NCBI GenBank assembly: GCA_032158125.1
Contig: JASKOT010000043.1
Coordinates: 1 to 64,000 of the forward strand
Direction of reading: 5' to 3'
Source of the DNA: Papiliotrema nemorosa
Lineage: Eukaryota; Basidiomycota; Tremellomycetes; Tremellales; Rhynchogastremaceae
Length of the DNA: 64,000 nt
This document shows, in pieces, positions 31,951 through 43,909 of the stretch. The notes under the pieces were generated by a model. It was not told the origin of the DNA, ran no database searches, and saw nothing but the letters and a program-made list of their open reading frames with translations. The number at the start of each line of letters is the position of its first letter. Position 1 is the first letter of the stretch. The translations under genes and the position numbers were made by a program.

Positions 31951-32990
31951 ATGCTCATTCAAGACAAAGGTGGGTCAAGTGCTGGTGTTGTACGCCGAGA
32001 CTCATCTCAGCTTTCATCATCACCGGTGGCTGTGGCTCCATCGGAGGTACTACCGCAAAGCAGATCTTGCAAAAAGGGGGATACGCGGTGGTGAGTCTAT
32101 ACGAATCCTCTGGGCAAATTAACAGTTTGGCTGATAGCCTAGATCTTCGATGTGCTCGATCCCGAAGCTGGAGAGGCGCGAGTCAAAACCTATCCCAACC
32201 CAGAACGAACCTTCTACTTCAAGGTCAACATTGCCGACCTCGATCAAGTCCAGAATGCATGCAATGAGGCACTGAAAGTAATTCCGAAGGGCAGTCTCTT
32301 CGGCGGAGTGCACTGTGCTGCAGTAGCTACCTCTAGGAAGTGGAGCCCAAAGATGGTCGACAGTGTGGCCGTACGTCGGGAACCGACTATACATTAGGTG
32401 GGCTAATCAAGCAGGACTTTAAAAACACTATGAACATCAACTCTACGGGAACCTTCATCGTCGACGCCTGTATTGCCGACGCCATCAACTCTCAGTACCC
32501 CGATCAAGGCCAATTCCCTCCTCGAGTGTCGGCCGACCAGGAACGAGGATGTATCGTTAACATTGGATCCGTCGTCGGATTCCCGGTTCCCGCTCGTTGC
32601 TTGACTTATGGAGTTTCAAAGAGTACGTCTTGTCGAACAGCGAATGGGCCATATCGCTGACACTGTGTAGCTGCCGTATTGGGTATAACCTCAGCTGCTG
32701 CCGATTTCTTGGGCCCTAGTGGGATCCGGGTCTGCTCCGTAGCACCTGCCATTGTCGCTTCTGCTCTGATGGGGCCCGACAGAATTCCGTATTTCGAGTC
32801 TGAGCTTGAAGCGGGAGTCATCTTCCCACGAAGAACCTCGGATCCTGCCGAGGTGGCCCATGGCATACTCTATCTCATTGAGAATTCTATGATGAACGAC
32901 TTTCACCTGCGGATAGACGGCGGTTGGCGGGGAAGTTCAAACTGGGGTGGACCGAAGGATCCGCGACAGAACGCTCCTTCCTTGGAGTAG
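31951..32990 (+). CDS. Short-chain dehydrogenase, 3-hydroxyacyl-CoA dehydrogenase type-2-like
   Basis: Exon 1 is 19 bases (31951-31969). Splicing to 32011 gives MLIQDKAFIITGGCGSIGG, with TGGCGSIG as the cofactor motif. It continues with IFDVLDPEAGE (Asp after strand two suggests NAD), VKVNIADLDQV-like sequence, GVHCAAVA (NAG position), NINSTGTFIVD, CIVNIGSVVG (Ser) and YGVSK (YxxxK), then GIRVCSVAPAIV. The long loop between NxxG and the Ser strand and the ending MMNDFHLRIDGGWRG resemble HSD10-type enzymes of branched-chain and steroid oxidation. The substrate is unknown. It shares its promoter with the FMO, suggesting consecutive steps of one oxidation pathway. Confidence 0.83.
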
Positions 32991-33249
32991 ACAGAATGGC
33001 ATGCATTTGAAATCCACCCGTGAAATAGAGCTTGAAGGAGAGATCCAGCAAGTACCAAACGCGTCGCATATCGAGTCTGAAGCATGCACGCGTACCTGCC
33101 CGCGTATGAAGCGTATCAACCGGAGCAGGTGAAGTGGTGCATCCGATTTCTCCGCGTCAACGGACCTTTTCCGGGCCAGCGGGTTTGCGATCTCTGTTGT
33201 CATTTGCACCTCACTCGCAGTTCCCCGTTTGCGATCACGGACGAGTGCA

Positions 33250-36200
33250 ATGTCTGCGCGAGTCTTCGATACGAGGGGCGGAAGCTCAAGCTCGTCACCC
33301 CGAGGAGGAGAGTCTGATGATCCCGGCAACAAACGCAAAAGAAAGCAAAGAAGAACGCTCAGTTGCGCTGGTACAGTATCTCCGTGAACCGTCCACGGAC
33401 CATGTTGACCCCGATCAGAGTGCCGTCGATTGAAGCTCAAGTGCGATCGCATTGGTACGTCCCATCTCGGATCTGTAGTCTGTGAGCTGAGCGCGCAGTA
33501 CCATGTGCCAATTGTACAAAACGTTCCTGTGCCGACATTTGCCCTTCCGGAGTTAGAAGTACCGCCAAGGCGTGAGCAACATTATGCGCCAACACGATGA
33601 GACCTCGATGGACTGACACATGTGTAGGAGTGCGGACGAGAGCAGCGCACTCAAAGCACGTCTCGAAGCTCTGGAGAAGCTTCTTCAGCCCACTGCAGGC
33701 CCCACTCACATGCCTGACACGGTATCAGAGCCGGCACGCAAACGCGTCAAAAAGGGTGTGACAGTGGATCCAAACCCTCCAGTCATCATACAGACTGCAC
33801 CAGAACTCCCAGTAGCGCAGGCTATTCAAGCAGGCAGTTCGTCCTATTCATCTGTGAACACAGTATCAACGGGCGAATACGCCCCGTCCGTTTATAGCTC
33901 TGTGCGACCGGTGGAACAGATACCGCTGCGCTTCGACTATGAGATTCCCACTTCGCCTCGGTCATCACCTCAGCAGGCGGCTCTGCACTCTGCATCAAGT
34001 TGGGCCGGGATCACTGAAACAAACCAAGTCACTGGTACCGCACCCATAGAAGCAGTCCCTCTAGAGCAAAGCTACGGCACACTCGTCATCAGCAAAACGG
34101 GTGGATCGAAGTATTACGGACATACGGCAGCCAGTGAATGGTTGAAAGAAGTAGGTCACGAAAGATGCTGTCATGATTGACACGATCAGCAAGAGGTCCA
34201 AGACATGGGGGATGGCACAAGCCCCCGTCCATCCCGGATGCCCACTCCCGAACGACGCGACAGTACATCTCACCTCACATCGAATACCAGCGCTAGAATC
34301 GACTCCTTTCCCTTTCAAACTGAGATTGGAACGAACCGCACCGCAATGCTATTATCCCAGCTGCCTAGTGCGCTCGAAGGGCGAGTTCTTATGGATTCGT
34401 ATTATCGGTACTTCGCATGGCAGTGAGTTATCACTCGGGGTTGAAAGTCTTCACGTTGGAGATGAGCCTCGCATTGATGGCAGCTTCGACGTCGCTCCTC
34501 GTAGCACTCTCGAGCCAATCTTCGAAAATGCTTACGCTGCAAAATACTCCAAGGGAGAGGTCGAGTCAAAGATTGATTCTCACCAACTCGCATTGCTTTA
34601 CATAGTGCTTGCCATGGGAGCGAGGCATAGTCTCGAGTTGCCTCAGGACGATCCGTCAGCAGACGATTACATGACACTTGCCAAGCGAAGTCTAGCGAAA
34701 TCGGATTTTCTGACCCATTGTACCATTGCCGCAGTGCAAACATTGGTGAGTCAGGTGCAGGCTCTCGTGATGCTTATGACCAGCACATCATGGCCCATTA
34801 TCACCTGTATGTTTACATGTGACAAGTGGTCGAGGCCGAGCCCAATCCTGGCTGTATTTAAAGCGGTACTCTGACTGCCAGTGAAACGGAAAAGGGCCGA
34901 AATGGGGATCAGGCTTGGCCGTTATGGGGTATGGCCATGAGACTGCTCCAGGCGGTGAGTGGCAGCCTCATCGCGGCTGATCTTTCAGATGGGCCTGCAC
35001 CGAGATGGCACAAGGTGGAACCTGGCTCCTCCCGTTATCGAAGAACGCCGGCAAGTCGCCTGCGTTTTATTTCAATAATGCAAGGCTGATGATTAGACGA
35101 GTCTTCTGGGAATGTTACTCAGCAGACGTTTTTCAAGCAAATTGCTTTTCGAGACCGTAAGATCATCTACCCATAGGAAGACAAGGCTGACAGTAGTAAC
35201 TCGATAGCCCTGAAGTACATCGATGCAGCGTATCCCGAGCGACACTCCTCCGGAGACTCGCCAGAGATCGGCGCTCGCCACGATGTATTGAAGTTTGAGC
35301 TTTCGCGACTCTCTTCTTCGGTTCTGGATTTGGCGCTCCGTGTCGAAGCCCCTCCGTACTTGAACATTTCCGAGGTACACACGAGACTGTATGTGCCACC
35401 GCTGTCTGTGGGAGATATCAAGCTTATCTAAGCTCTGCCTTTGAACGTGAAATACCTTATGACCTGCGTTGTCGGGATGCCCTTTTGGCCCTTCCATCTG
35501 TTCACCCCAATGCGGAGTCGGCGATGAGGGAGAGTCCCGAAGTGACACGCAAGGACTTGCCCAAGACGTTACAGGTGGATACTAGAGAAGTGAACCGATA
35601 CTAACAGTCTCAGCAATACACACTCGCACTAAACGTCACCGAGGCTATGCTCTTCTTGCATCGGCCCTATTTTGCCAAAGCCCTGCACGAGCGCAAGCCA
35701 GATCCCATACAAACACCATATGGCTCGTCATACCTATGCGTGATCGAGCGATGCAATGTGAGGGAACATTCGCTTGGTGCGTCCTTGCTGAAGCGACACA
35801 GGTGATGATCCAAATTTGTGCGGGTGTATATCGTCTTCATCCCTTGGTCGTTGCCCGACACTGGCACTTCTGGGTATGTCATACCTTCTGCGCCTGATAC
35901 AGCGTCACTCATACAAGTATCACGCCTTCAACGCTGCTGTATGTATGGGCACCTTGATCCTCCAGAATCCGCAAAATGTACTCGCCTCTTACGCCCTCTC
36001 TCTGATCGATACGGCTATCGGTCTTCACGCTCACATCCTCCAGACGAACCCTACCGCGAGGTTGAGGAAAAATCTAGAGTGGCTTTTGCGTTTGAAACAA
36101 AGAGCGGCTACTCGCATGGAGTCGTCCGGCTCCGAGGATGCAAGGGAAGACGTGCCAGGTGTTGGACTGGAGGAAGGTGATACTTCGGAACTGATCGGAT

Positions 36201-36595
36201 GGAGGACTAGACTTGTCGAGCGATTAGGTCAAGGCAGCCAGAAAGCGACGACTATCACGCCCACTGCATCGTCCACCACACCATCGCCGAGTACATCAAT
36301 CATCCGAACCATCTCCCAAGCGCTTCAGGACCATGTCCTCCCGAGCACGGACCAATTGCCACAGAGCTACTCCAACAATAGTCAAGATCATGCTACGGAT
36401 ATCCTGGTGCGTGATGTCACTTCAGGGTATGGGGTATGATTGCTGATTGCGACCAGCTGCATCAGTTTTGGGATCCAATGTTGATGCAAGAGCCTCTGGC
36501 GCCCACTGGCGATGAAATAACAGTAAGTTCCCGCTCCTGGGTGGAATGTTGAAGAGCAGAATGCCGAGTGGTGGAACTGGGAACCGTCGAGTTGA
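33250..36595 (+). CDS. Zn2Cys6 transcription factor with fungal-specific TF domain
   Basis: The start is MSARVFDTRGGSSSSSP at 33250, then a basic stretch NKRKRKQRR. The zinc cluster spans two introns (first at 33371-33418): CAECRRLKLKCDRIVPCANC, then TKRSCADIC, i.e. C-x2-C-x6-C-x5-C-x2-C-x6-C spacing. A short leucine-zipper-like coiled coil (ALKARLEALEKLLQ) follows. The middle homology region includes SALEGRVLMDSYYRYFAW, LWGMAMRLLQAMGLHRDGTRWNL and RRVFWECYSADVFQANCFSRP, the core of the fungal_trans domain. The C terminus ends EWWNWEPSS at 36595. It is a nuclear DNA-binding regulator, in tandem with the SDR and probably a local regulator of the FMO/SDR pair. Around ten introns make it intron-rich. 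Confidence 0.9.
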
Positions 36596-37715
36596 TAGGA
36601 AGATGATCACTCGTTCACATACAGTTTTTACTGTAATGATCGGTAGGCTTTTTGTAAGAAGGGGTGTAGTTCGGCGAGTAGAGAGAACGTGTAGGCTAGC
36701 GGTGTGAGAAGCTAGGCGTTTGGGAATGCATAATCATGTAGTCGATGTTCAGTCTTCTCACCTTGACTCTCGACTTTGGGCGGACTACAGTATGCAGCAT
36801 TAGATGCTGTTGAATGAAATCAAGAGGAGCTCTCAGACGTGTTTGCGACTACTGAAGCGTCGCGGCACTCTGTCCAGAGTAGACGTCACTGTGGTCTAGA
36901 ATTCAAAAAGAAAATTGGTGGTCTAGAGTGCAATACGACAGTACTTCACTGACTTACTTCCGGACACCACCTGATATTTTCTATGTTTGGCAGTCTGTCG
37001 TAAGGGTATGTTTCTCATGCTTCACCGTCTCATCTGTAGCTTCATTCAGTCTGGCACTCTGAAGTCGGTGGTGGACAAGAAGTCGTCACCATCGAGGCAC
37101 TGAGGCGGGCACTTTTCGATGGTCTTTCCGACCGCTCGATTTCAGTGTAAGAGCACGCCCTCCAATCGATCCTGGGCGTCATAGACTAGACCCGACCTGG
37201 CCAAGTCTGGATGGCCGAGTCTGATCCTTCGGCGACTCAGGGACGTACGGGAAACGAGCGCAGTATTAGATTGCCCACTAGATAAGATGGATCATCGAGG
37301 AACCCCGCACAGTTGGAGGATGTGTACTGCTGTCAACCATAGAATCGCGTGGGTCGACTGAGATCTGGCCTCACAGAGACACTAATCCGTACGACGAACG
37401 GTTCCAGCGAGTGTACCGTTTGTTCGGGCTACCGCACGACGAGGTAGTGGCAAATTCCGAGTCCGTGTAGAACAGTGATATGTAAGGTGCTCAATGCATG
37501 AAACTGAATGGCTCGACGATCGCACGGTCGGGTTGTAATGACGAATGAGCGCATCTCGACCGACTTTAAATCCGTTCGTTCCGGGCTCCACTCAACGTAT
37601 ACAGCATGCATGCTTGTGATTGTGTGGGGCAAGGCTGTCTCCATACATACCGTCTCTCTGAATACTCGACTGCCATGAACAGCTCTACAGCATAAGAATC
37701 TCTACACCTTGCACC
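36596..37715. other. Intergenic region, no gene seen
   Basis: This is a 1.1 kb gap between tandem genes. The string GTGGTCTAGA occurs twice close together (near 36891 and 36918). Otherwise there are only short frames without motifs. It marks the visual boundary between the accessory block and the more conserved genes to the right. Confidence 0.45.
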
Positions 37716-38562
37716 ATGTCGAATGTGACGTCTGCCGATGGTAATGGGGTGACTGGTAAGCTACCCGAGGCCAGGCCAGCAAGCTAATCCTACAGCTCCG
37801 CAGAGTCCTACAGGGTTCAAAGCTATCCAAGCTTCCGATTTCTTCCAAGTCGCAGGGATCTTGCAGTATGTCAAGCCATTCCGCGGATGCTCTGTGGTGC
37901 ACACACTGACGAGCAGTCCCATTACCGCTGGCGCCGCGTCCATCCTTATTCTCTTCATCTACCTTCGAATCTCCTCCAACAGATGTGTAGCCCCGGTGAC
38001 ATTGTTCGACTGGATTCTCAACGTCGCGTTGGGTAGCACTGTAGCTGGTATCGTCAATGGGACGAGTCTAGTGCGGGGGCTCATAGCCATCGCTACCTTG
38101 ATGGCGTTTCAGCTCCTCACGTGGGTCACACATACACACACAGAAGCCTCGTCTCATTCCAGATCTCAACTATCGTCACGGTGTGGAATATCCCTTGAGC
38201 AGATGCTCAACTCTCCTCCTCTAGTCATTGCCTTTCGTGGACAAGCCCTCAAGAAGGTCATGCGGCATCATCGGATTTCCACTTCGGATCTCAATAGCGC
38301 ACTGCGAAAGTCGGGTATCTGGCATATATCAGAAGTGGAGTGTGTGATCATTGAGCCCACGGGGGACTTTGCGGTGTATAAGCGGGGGACAAAGCCCGAG
38401 GGATTGGAACCAGAGGTATTATTGGATGTACCCGGGTACAAGCGGCTGGTGGAACATTTCCAGGAGAGATCAGAGGAAGATCACAAGAACAAGTCCCATG
38501 GGAGGGCACCGGCAACGCACGAAGTGGAGGATGCGAATCAGATTGCTCAGGAGTCGGCGTGA
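37716..38562 (+). CDS. YetF-type (DUF421) membrane protein
   Basis: The start is MSNVTSADGNGVT at 37716, with an intron soon after. Three hydrophobic segments follow (ITAGAASILILFIYLRI, FDWILNVALGSTVAGIV, LVRGLIAIATLMAFQLL). Removing the intron at the end of the third segment joins LLT to SQLSSRCGISLEQMLNSPPLVIAFRGQALKKVMRHHRISTSDLNSALRKSGIWHISEVECVIIEPTGDFAV. This is the DUF421/YetF layout: three TM helices and a cytosolic alpha/beta domain ending in a strand that displays the EPTG turn. The family is mainly bacterial and its role is poorly known (in Bacillus, spore germination and envelope). Fungal members exist and their role is unknown. Confidence 0.78.
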
Positions 38563-38781
38563 AACCTATCGTGGGGACAAGAATTGTTGTGACTGGTGCG
38601 ACATGGGGAAGTTGGGTAAAGGGGTCAAGATGTTGTTTCTCCATGTACAAAGCTATACAAATAACCTTCGCTGCATCCAGCGGTCCTTCCCCCACCCTCT
38701 CCCTTAGTGAGGAAAGAATTGCGTGAATCGCTTACCACTGTTCCAAACAGTACTTCTGATGAATGATAACCCACTTCCACT

Positions 38782-40259
38782 CTACCTCCTAGACACCGGC
38801 GTCGTTGGCCTGGTCAGTCCCTCTAGCTGCCGCATGTGCCCATCGCCCAGCGGTACCAACATGATATCCGTCTGCTCGTCCAGCATATACTGCGGCGGGG
38901 GTGGTTCCCTCCTCGACGCATTTCTCCATATCCCCCACCAATTCGTGTCCCCCTCTTCGCCCAGCAGCCCAATGATCAACAGTGTCGGCATATCGCGAGC
39001 CAGCCGGAAGGCTATCAGGGTCTGGAGCGGCATATCAAAGATGTACGAGCCAACTTGGAGGAGTTGAAGGTGTGGCAGGTTTGACAAGGGCTCCACCAAC
39101 GAGACCTATTTGTCAGTTGAAGCGAGAAGTGACACACTTACAAACTCCTCAAACGTCGTCTCTTGAGGCACGGCAGATTTTCGTAAGGGCCTATCGAGGA
39201 ACAACTCTTTGATGCCAGAGTATGCCTTTCCCAGATCTTCCAAGAATGTCCTATCCCATCCGTGAATCGGTCCACAGAGCATCAAGCTAACCTTGGCAGG
39301 TTCTTCTCCTAAAGGCGGTTCCCTCAATGCCAACTCCTTACAAGCCACCAGTACATCTTCTTTGTATATCTCATCAAGATCCGCGTCCAGAACGAGAAAG
39401 CTGAGTCGGTGAGCATGTCGAAGGAGATGGAGGGTGGACACAAAGGTGGACGATTGGGCAAAGGTTCGCAATCCACCCGGTGGTGCGGCTCGTTGTCTCC
39501 ATCCAAACGATTGGATACGGTAGGCAAAGGGTGGGGGAGGGAGGTATCCAGATGTGGAGGAGCGTAATGATGGGGAGGAAGGTACTGTGGGTGGAGGGAT
39601 GGGGTGACTTGAAGGGTGTGGGATCAGAGCCGCAAATAGCAATGCGAGGGTAGAGTCGTCCGACGCATCTGCAAAGAATGAAATGTGGTTTAGTGAGGGC
39701 AGGGCATTGATGAGGCTCGTGAGGAGTGCCGACTCTATCCAACATGAGCGTCGGGAGCGGGCGACTAGCGGCATGTCCTCGGATGAGCTACGTTCATCGT
39801 CGTCTGGGTCAAACATTGACAGGTCGATGATGATAGATCTGAATGTTAGCCCAAGCATCACCCATGCGACGAGGTGTTTACTTTACATAGCGAGCCCATC
39901 CATCTCGATTGGCGACTACCGCTTTGAGGTCGGTGACGGTCGGAGTCCTGATGCACCTAAATTGGACCACTCGAACTTCCCGTCGTACCCTGCGACAGGT
40001 TTTCCCAAAAGAAATCAAAGACGCCAGATCGTCTTGGCGCTCCTGGTGCATATCCACAGTGGAGAAAATCCCCCATGCTGTAGTATAAGCGGCCGCGCTG
40101 GATTACACCGCGCTGTCACTTACTCAATCTATCCTGTTGAGTCAATTGAAGCGGGTCGTAGATGTGAAGGGCAATGTTTCGGATGACCTCCCTCGGAAAG
40201 TCGTTGATGCTTCGCTTGCCCCATGCGGGAGGTGTCAGTATATCGAGCTCGGATTCCAT
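38782..40259 (-). CDS. F-box/LRR-like protein, hypothetical
   Basis: The start is MESELDILTPPAWGKRSINDFPREVIRNIALHIYDPLQLTQQDRL at 40259. The INDFPREVIRNIALHIYDP segment has the form of an F-box. Later sequence has regularly spaced leucine-rich strands (SLLTSLINALPSLNHISFFAD, FVSTLHLLRHAHRLSFLVLDADL, LSNLPHLQLLQVGSYIFDMPLQTLIAF), consistent with irregular LRRs. It ends MRQLEGLTRPTTPVSRR at 38782. If real, it is an SCF adaptor of unknown target. Introns lie near 40100, 39860 and 39120. It is divergent from PSO2. Confidence 0.6.
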
Positions 40260-40707
40260 TGCGTGCGAGCAACGGTCTTCGGATGTTCTGACAAGAGAGC
40301 AGGGAATTGATTCGAGTTGTCGACGTCGAGAACACTACCGGTGTGAAGGGGATGTGCGACCAGGCACAAGGAAAACGCCGGCTGTGGAGAAATAGATCTC
40401 ATTCCTCAGCAGTATAAGTATCGTAGCAAAACTTATCCTCAGCAGCTACATATCCCTCTGTCCTACCATCCATGAGATCCCCCATCTCCCTCCCGCTTGA
40501 ATCGCACGGATACATGCATGCATTTCTCTGTAAACCTTTGACGGTACCCAGACGGGGTGATCATCCTTGACTCAGGCTGTTTGCCACCCAGATCGGAGAA
40601 TCCAGTCAACTTCCTTGTCCTCGATCCCACCTCACTCAGGTCCCCTTCGTTGTCAATATCTTGCCTGACAATCTCCATACACCTGGAATAGGGTACCAGT
40701 CGATGCT
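40260..40707. promoter_or_regulatory. Divergent promoter between F-box-like gene and PSO2
   Basis: The 448 bases between start codons contain no recognisable gene. No strong TATA element or repeat was seen. Confidence 0.4.
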
Positions 40708-43662
40708 TTGAACCAAATGGGCCGAGCCACACCGAAAAAGAAGCCCTCGGTGGGGTCATCAAACACCCTCTTGGACTTCTTCAACAAGTCGTCCACCACT
40801 GCGGGTAAAGGGGCGACCCCTTCCCGACCGAAAGGCAAGGACAAAGGGAACTTGCCTACTACCAATGGCTCTGCACGAGACCCTGTCATCATTGTCGACA
40901 GTGATGAAGAGGATATCGCCCCGATCGACGTCAAACCTACAATGGTATCCCCTCCTTTGCCCGAGCCTTTGATAGTGGATGTGCCCATGGCTGGACCGTC
41001 AAGGCTACCTCGATCTATATCACCAATACCAGTCAATGAGCCTCCCCATAATCCTTTCCCCAATCTACCCGACTTCAAACCTCCCTCCACATGGCCGACC
41101 ATCGTCAGCACCGCCGATCAAGAGGAAGAGAACCTGGAATATGACGATAATCGCGATGGATCAGTCATCGATGTAGATTCTGACGATGACCTGGACGAGA
41201 CGATAGACGACGAGATTGAGATATCTAACCCACACCCAGTCCTCTCGAGTCACCCTCTCACTGTACCTGCACCCGCGGGGGGCTTGGACGAGTTTGATCC
41301 GGGATTGGAGTGGGATGAACCGGATGAAGGGATGGGTATGGAGGAAGAAGGCGATGAGGAGGCTTCAGATATCATTGCTACCCCTCCTCCAGTCGTCAAA
41401 CGGAGAAAGCTGAATGGGTCCACGGGAAAGATGGAAGAATGTCCCGTTTGTGGGAAATCACTGAGAGGTCAACCCAACGAGAATGTGGGTGTACCACCCC
41501 GAGGATTGCTGATGGACAGGCTGCGATGCAACATATAAACTCGTGCCTCGATACCCCCTCCACTCCCAAGAGTCAAGCTCGACCCATCACCTCCATGGCA
41601 AACTCCTTCTCTGCATCTTCACCCTCCCCACCTCGGTCTCCTGAACTACCTACCAAAGGTCCTAATGCATTTTCCGTGCTGATGAGCGGGCACAAGGAAA
41701 AGGCACAATGGAAAGATGCGGAAGAGGACTTGAGGCGAGATGGAAAGAGGCATTTTGGTCGTCGAAAGGCTCCCTTCTACAAGGTAGACCCCACACCACT
41801 ACGTATAGTATATGTGTGCTGATCCTCAGGTCTTGACAGGGATGCCTGTCGCGGTCGATGCTTTCCGCTACGGAGCTATTCCAAAGGTGACCGCCTATCT
41901 CTTGACGTAGGTCCACCTATCTGTATATGCGTGGTGCATCGCTTATAGTCAGCCACGCTCACTCGGACCACTACACCAATTTGTCCAAAAGCTGGAAAGA
42001 AGGACCAATATATTGTTCAGAAACGACTGCAAATCTTATAGTACATATGCTAGGGGTCGAGCCGAAATGGGTTGTACGTGCATATACCTCGATCCGATTT
42101 GACTCGGTACTGACGCTCAGCACGGTCTTCCAGACAACATCCCCTTTGAGATGCCTAACACTGGCGGAGTGACCGTCACGCCCATAGAGGCGAATCACTG
42201 CCCAGGATCTTCCATCTTTTTATTCGAGGGACCTCAAACGGTCAACGCTGGAGATTCCGCCATCAAGAGCCCGTACGTGGGTAGCAAACGGATCTTCCGA
42301 TATCTCCATTGTGGTGACTTCCGAGCGTGAGTCATCATCCTTGTGAAGCTCATGACAGCTGCCCGAAGATGGTCTTGCATCCCGCCATAGCCAAAGCAAG
42401 GATTGATACCTGTTATCTCGATACCACCTACCTCAATCCCAAATACTGTTTCCCACCCCAACCACAAGTCATCGAAGCGTGTGCCATCTTGGCTCGTAAG
42501 ACCGCTGTGGGCATTTCCGACACGGCTCCTCCAATAGACGACATCAAACCTGAAGTCAAGGTGGATTTGAGGTTCGGCGCACGACCCGATATAAACGCCG
42601 TCAAAGAGGAAGATGTCGAGCGGTCAAAGATGATTCTACAAGGATGGTTGAAGAAGGAAGACGAGGTATCGGTGAAACAGGAGAATGGGTCGGATGAAGC
42701 CGACGTCAAGGTGAAAGAGGAGGAGAAGCCGTTGGTCGAGGTCAGGGTCAAGGTGAAGCCCAAAGGCAGGACATTGGTGGTCATGGGTACATACTCTATC
42801 GGAAAAGAGAGGATCGTTAAGGGTGAGTCGAGGTGACGTCGTCGCGCTCATCATGCAGCCGTCGCCAAAGCTCTGGGTACTAAAATCTACTGTGATCCTC
42901 GGAAACGTGGTATACTGCTCTGTCAGACCGACCCGGAGTTGCATTCTTTGATGACTACGGATCCTATTGAGGTGTGTCGCACAGATCGAGTCCCTACTGT
43001 GCTGACGTATTAGGGTCAAGTCCACCTGATGCCCCTCGGAAACATCCAGCTCGACATGTTGCAGCCGTACTTGGCTCGATTGCACCCCCACTTTGACCGT
43101 GTCCTCGGCTTCCGACCTACCGGATGGGCGTATACTCCTCCAGCGGGAACGGACATGTTGCCAGATGTCAATATGGTCATAAGGCGAGACCAGTCTAGAA
43201 CGTTTAGTCATGCGAGTCTGAAGCCCATGCGAGGGAGTTGTCAGCAGTTTATGATGTATGGTGAGTACTTTCTCCGGCTCCTGACTTTGCGCTGATTTGT
43301 CCAGGTGTGCCATACTCGGAGCATTCCAGTTTTTTCGAGTTGACCTGTTTTGCATTGTCATGTCCAGGCCCAGACGTCAGGATGATAGCGACCGTCAATG
43401 TAGGTAACGAGAAGAGGTCAGTCATCCCATATGATGAGTCGTGCTGGCGCTGATGATAAGTCGGGCCAAGATGAAGAAGTGGTATGCCGTATCCACTCGT
43501 AGGTGCCTATACTCACGTTCTAAGGTTTGAAAAATGGCAAGCGGAAAAGATGAAGAGAAAGGAACAGAACCTCCCTGCGATAGTGGATTACCGTGACGAG
43601 ACATATGTGGGTGTCGCGTCTTCGGGGACAAAGCTCGGTGCGTGCTGACGGATCAGTGGTAG
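40708..43662 (+). CDS. PSO2: DNA interstrand cross-link repair nuclease PSO2/SNM1
   Basis: This is a metallo-beta-lactamase/beta-CASP 5' exonuclease. The N terminus is disordered and acidic, with SNTLLDFFNKS close to the start resembling a PCNA-binding box. A UBZ4-type zinc finger CPVCGKSL...HINSCLD is split by an intron. The catalytic domain has APFYKVLTGMPVAVDAFRYGAIPKVTAYLLTHAHSDHYTNLSKSW; HAHSDH is the HxHxDH metal site, formed by splicing 41906 to 41953. EANHCPGSSIFLF and YLHCGDFRA give the later metal ligands, and DTCYLDTTYLNPKYCFPPQ is the family signature. The beta-CASP part includes VVMGTYSIGKERIV and PYSEHSSFFEL. The last exon is only TGG-TAG (stop at 43662). It acts in the nucleus on DNA cross-links. 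An in-frame Met at 40717 is an alternative start. Confidence 0.95.
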
Positions 43663-43909
43663 GGCGTACCGTGGTTGCCAAGAATGCTTTTTAACGTCGG
43701 ACGAGACATTACTGTATCTCCAAACCCTGTCTGCCATATCCCATGTAGCTCTATTACGCTTGAAGCATTGTGCAACGTGTCGTTGTCAACGTCGGAGTGG
43801 TCGTGGACGTCGTCGAGTGCCTCGTGGATGACGTAGACTCACTCCTTCACCCACTTGCTCATTGCTCATTCTCGACCATACCCTTCCATTCATCATCTAC
43901 CCAACCACG

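Noticed and set aside
36596..37715. Transposon remnant in the 1.1 kb gap
   Set aside because: No terminal repeats, target-site duplication or transposase or reverse-transcriptase motifs were found; only a short GTGGTCTAGA direct repeat.
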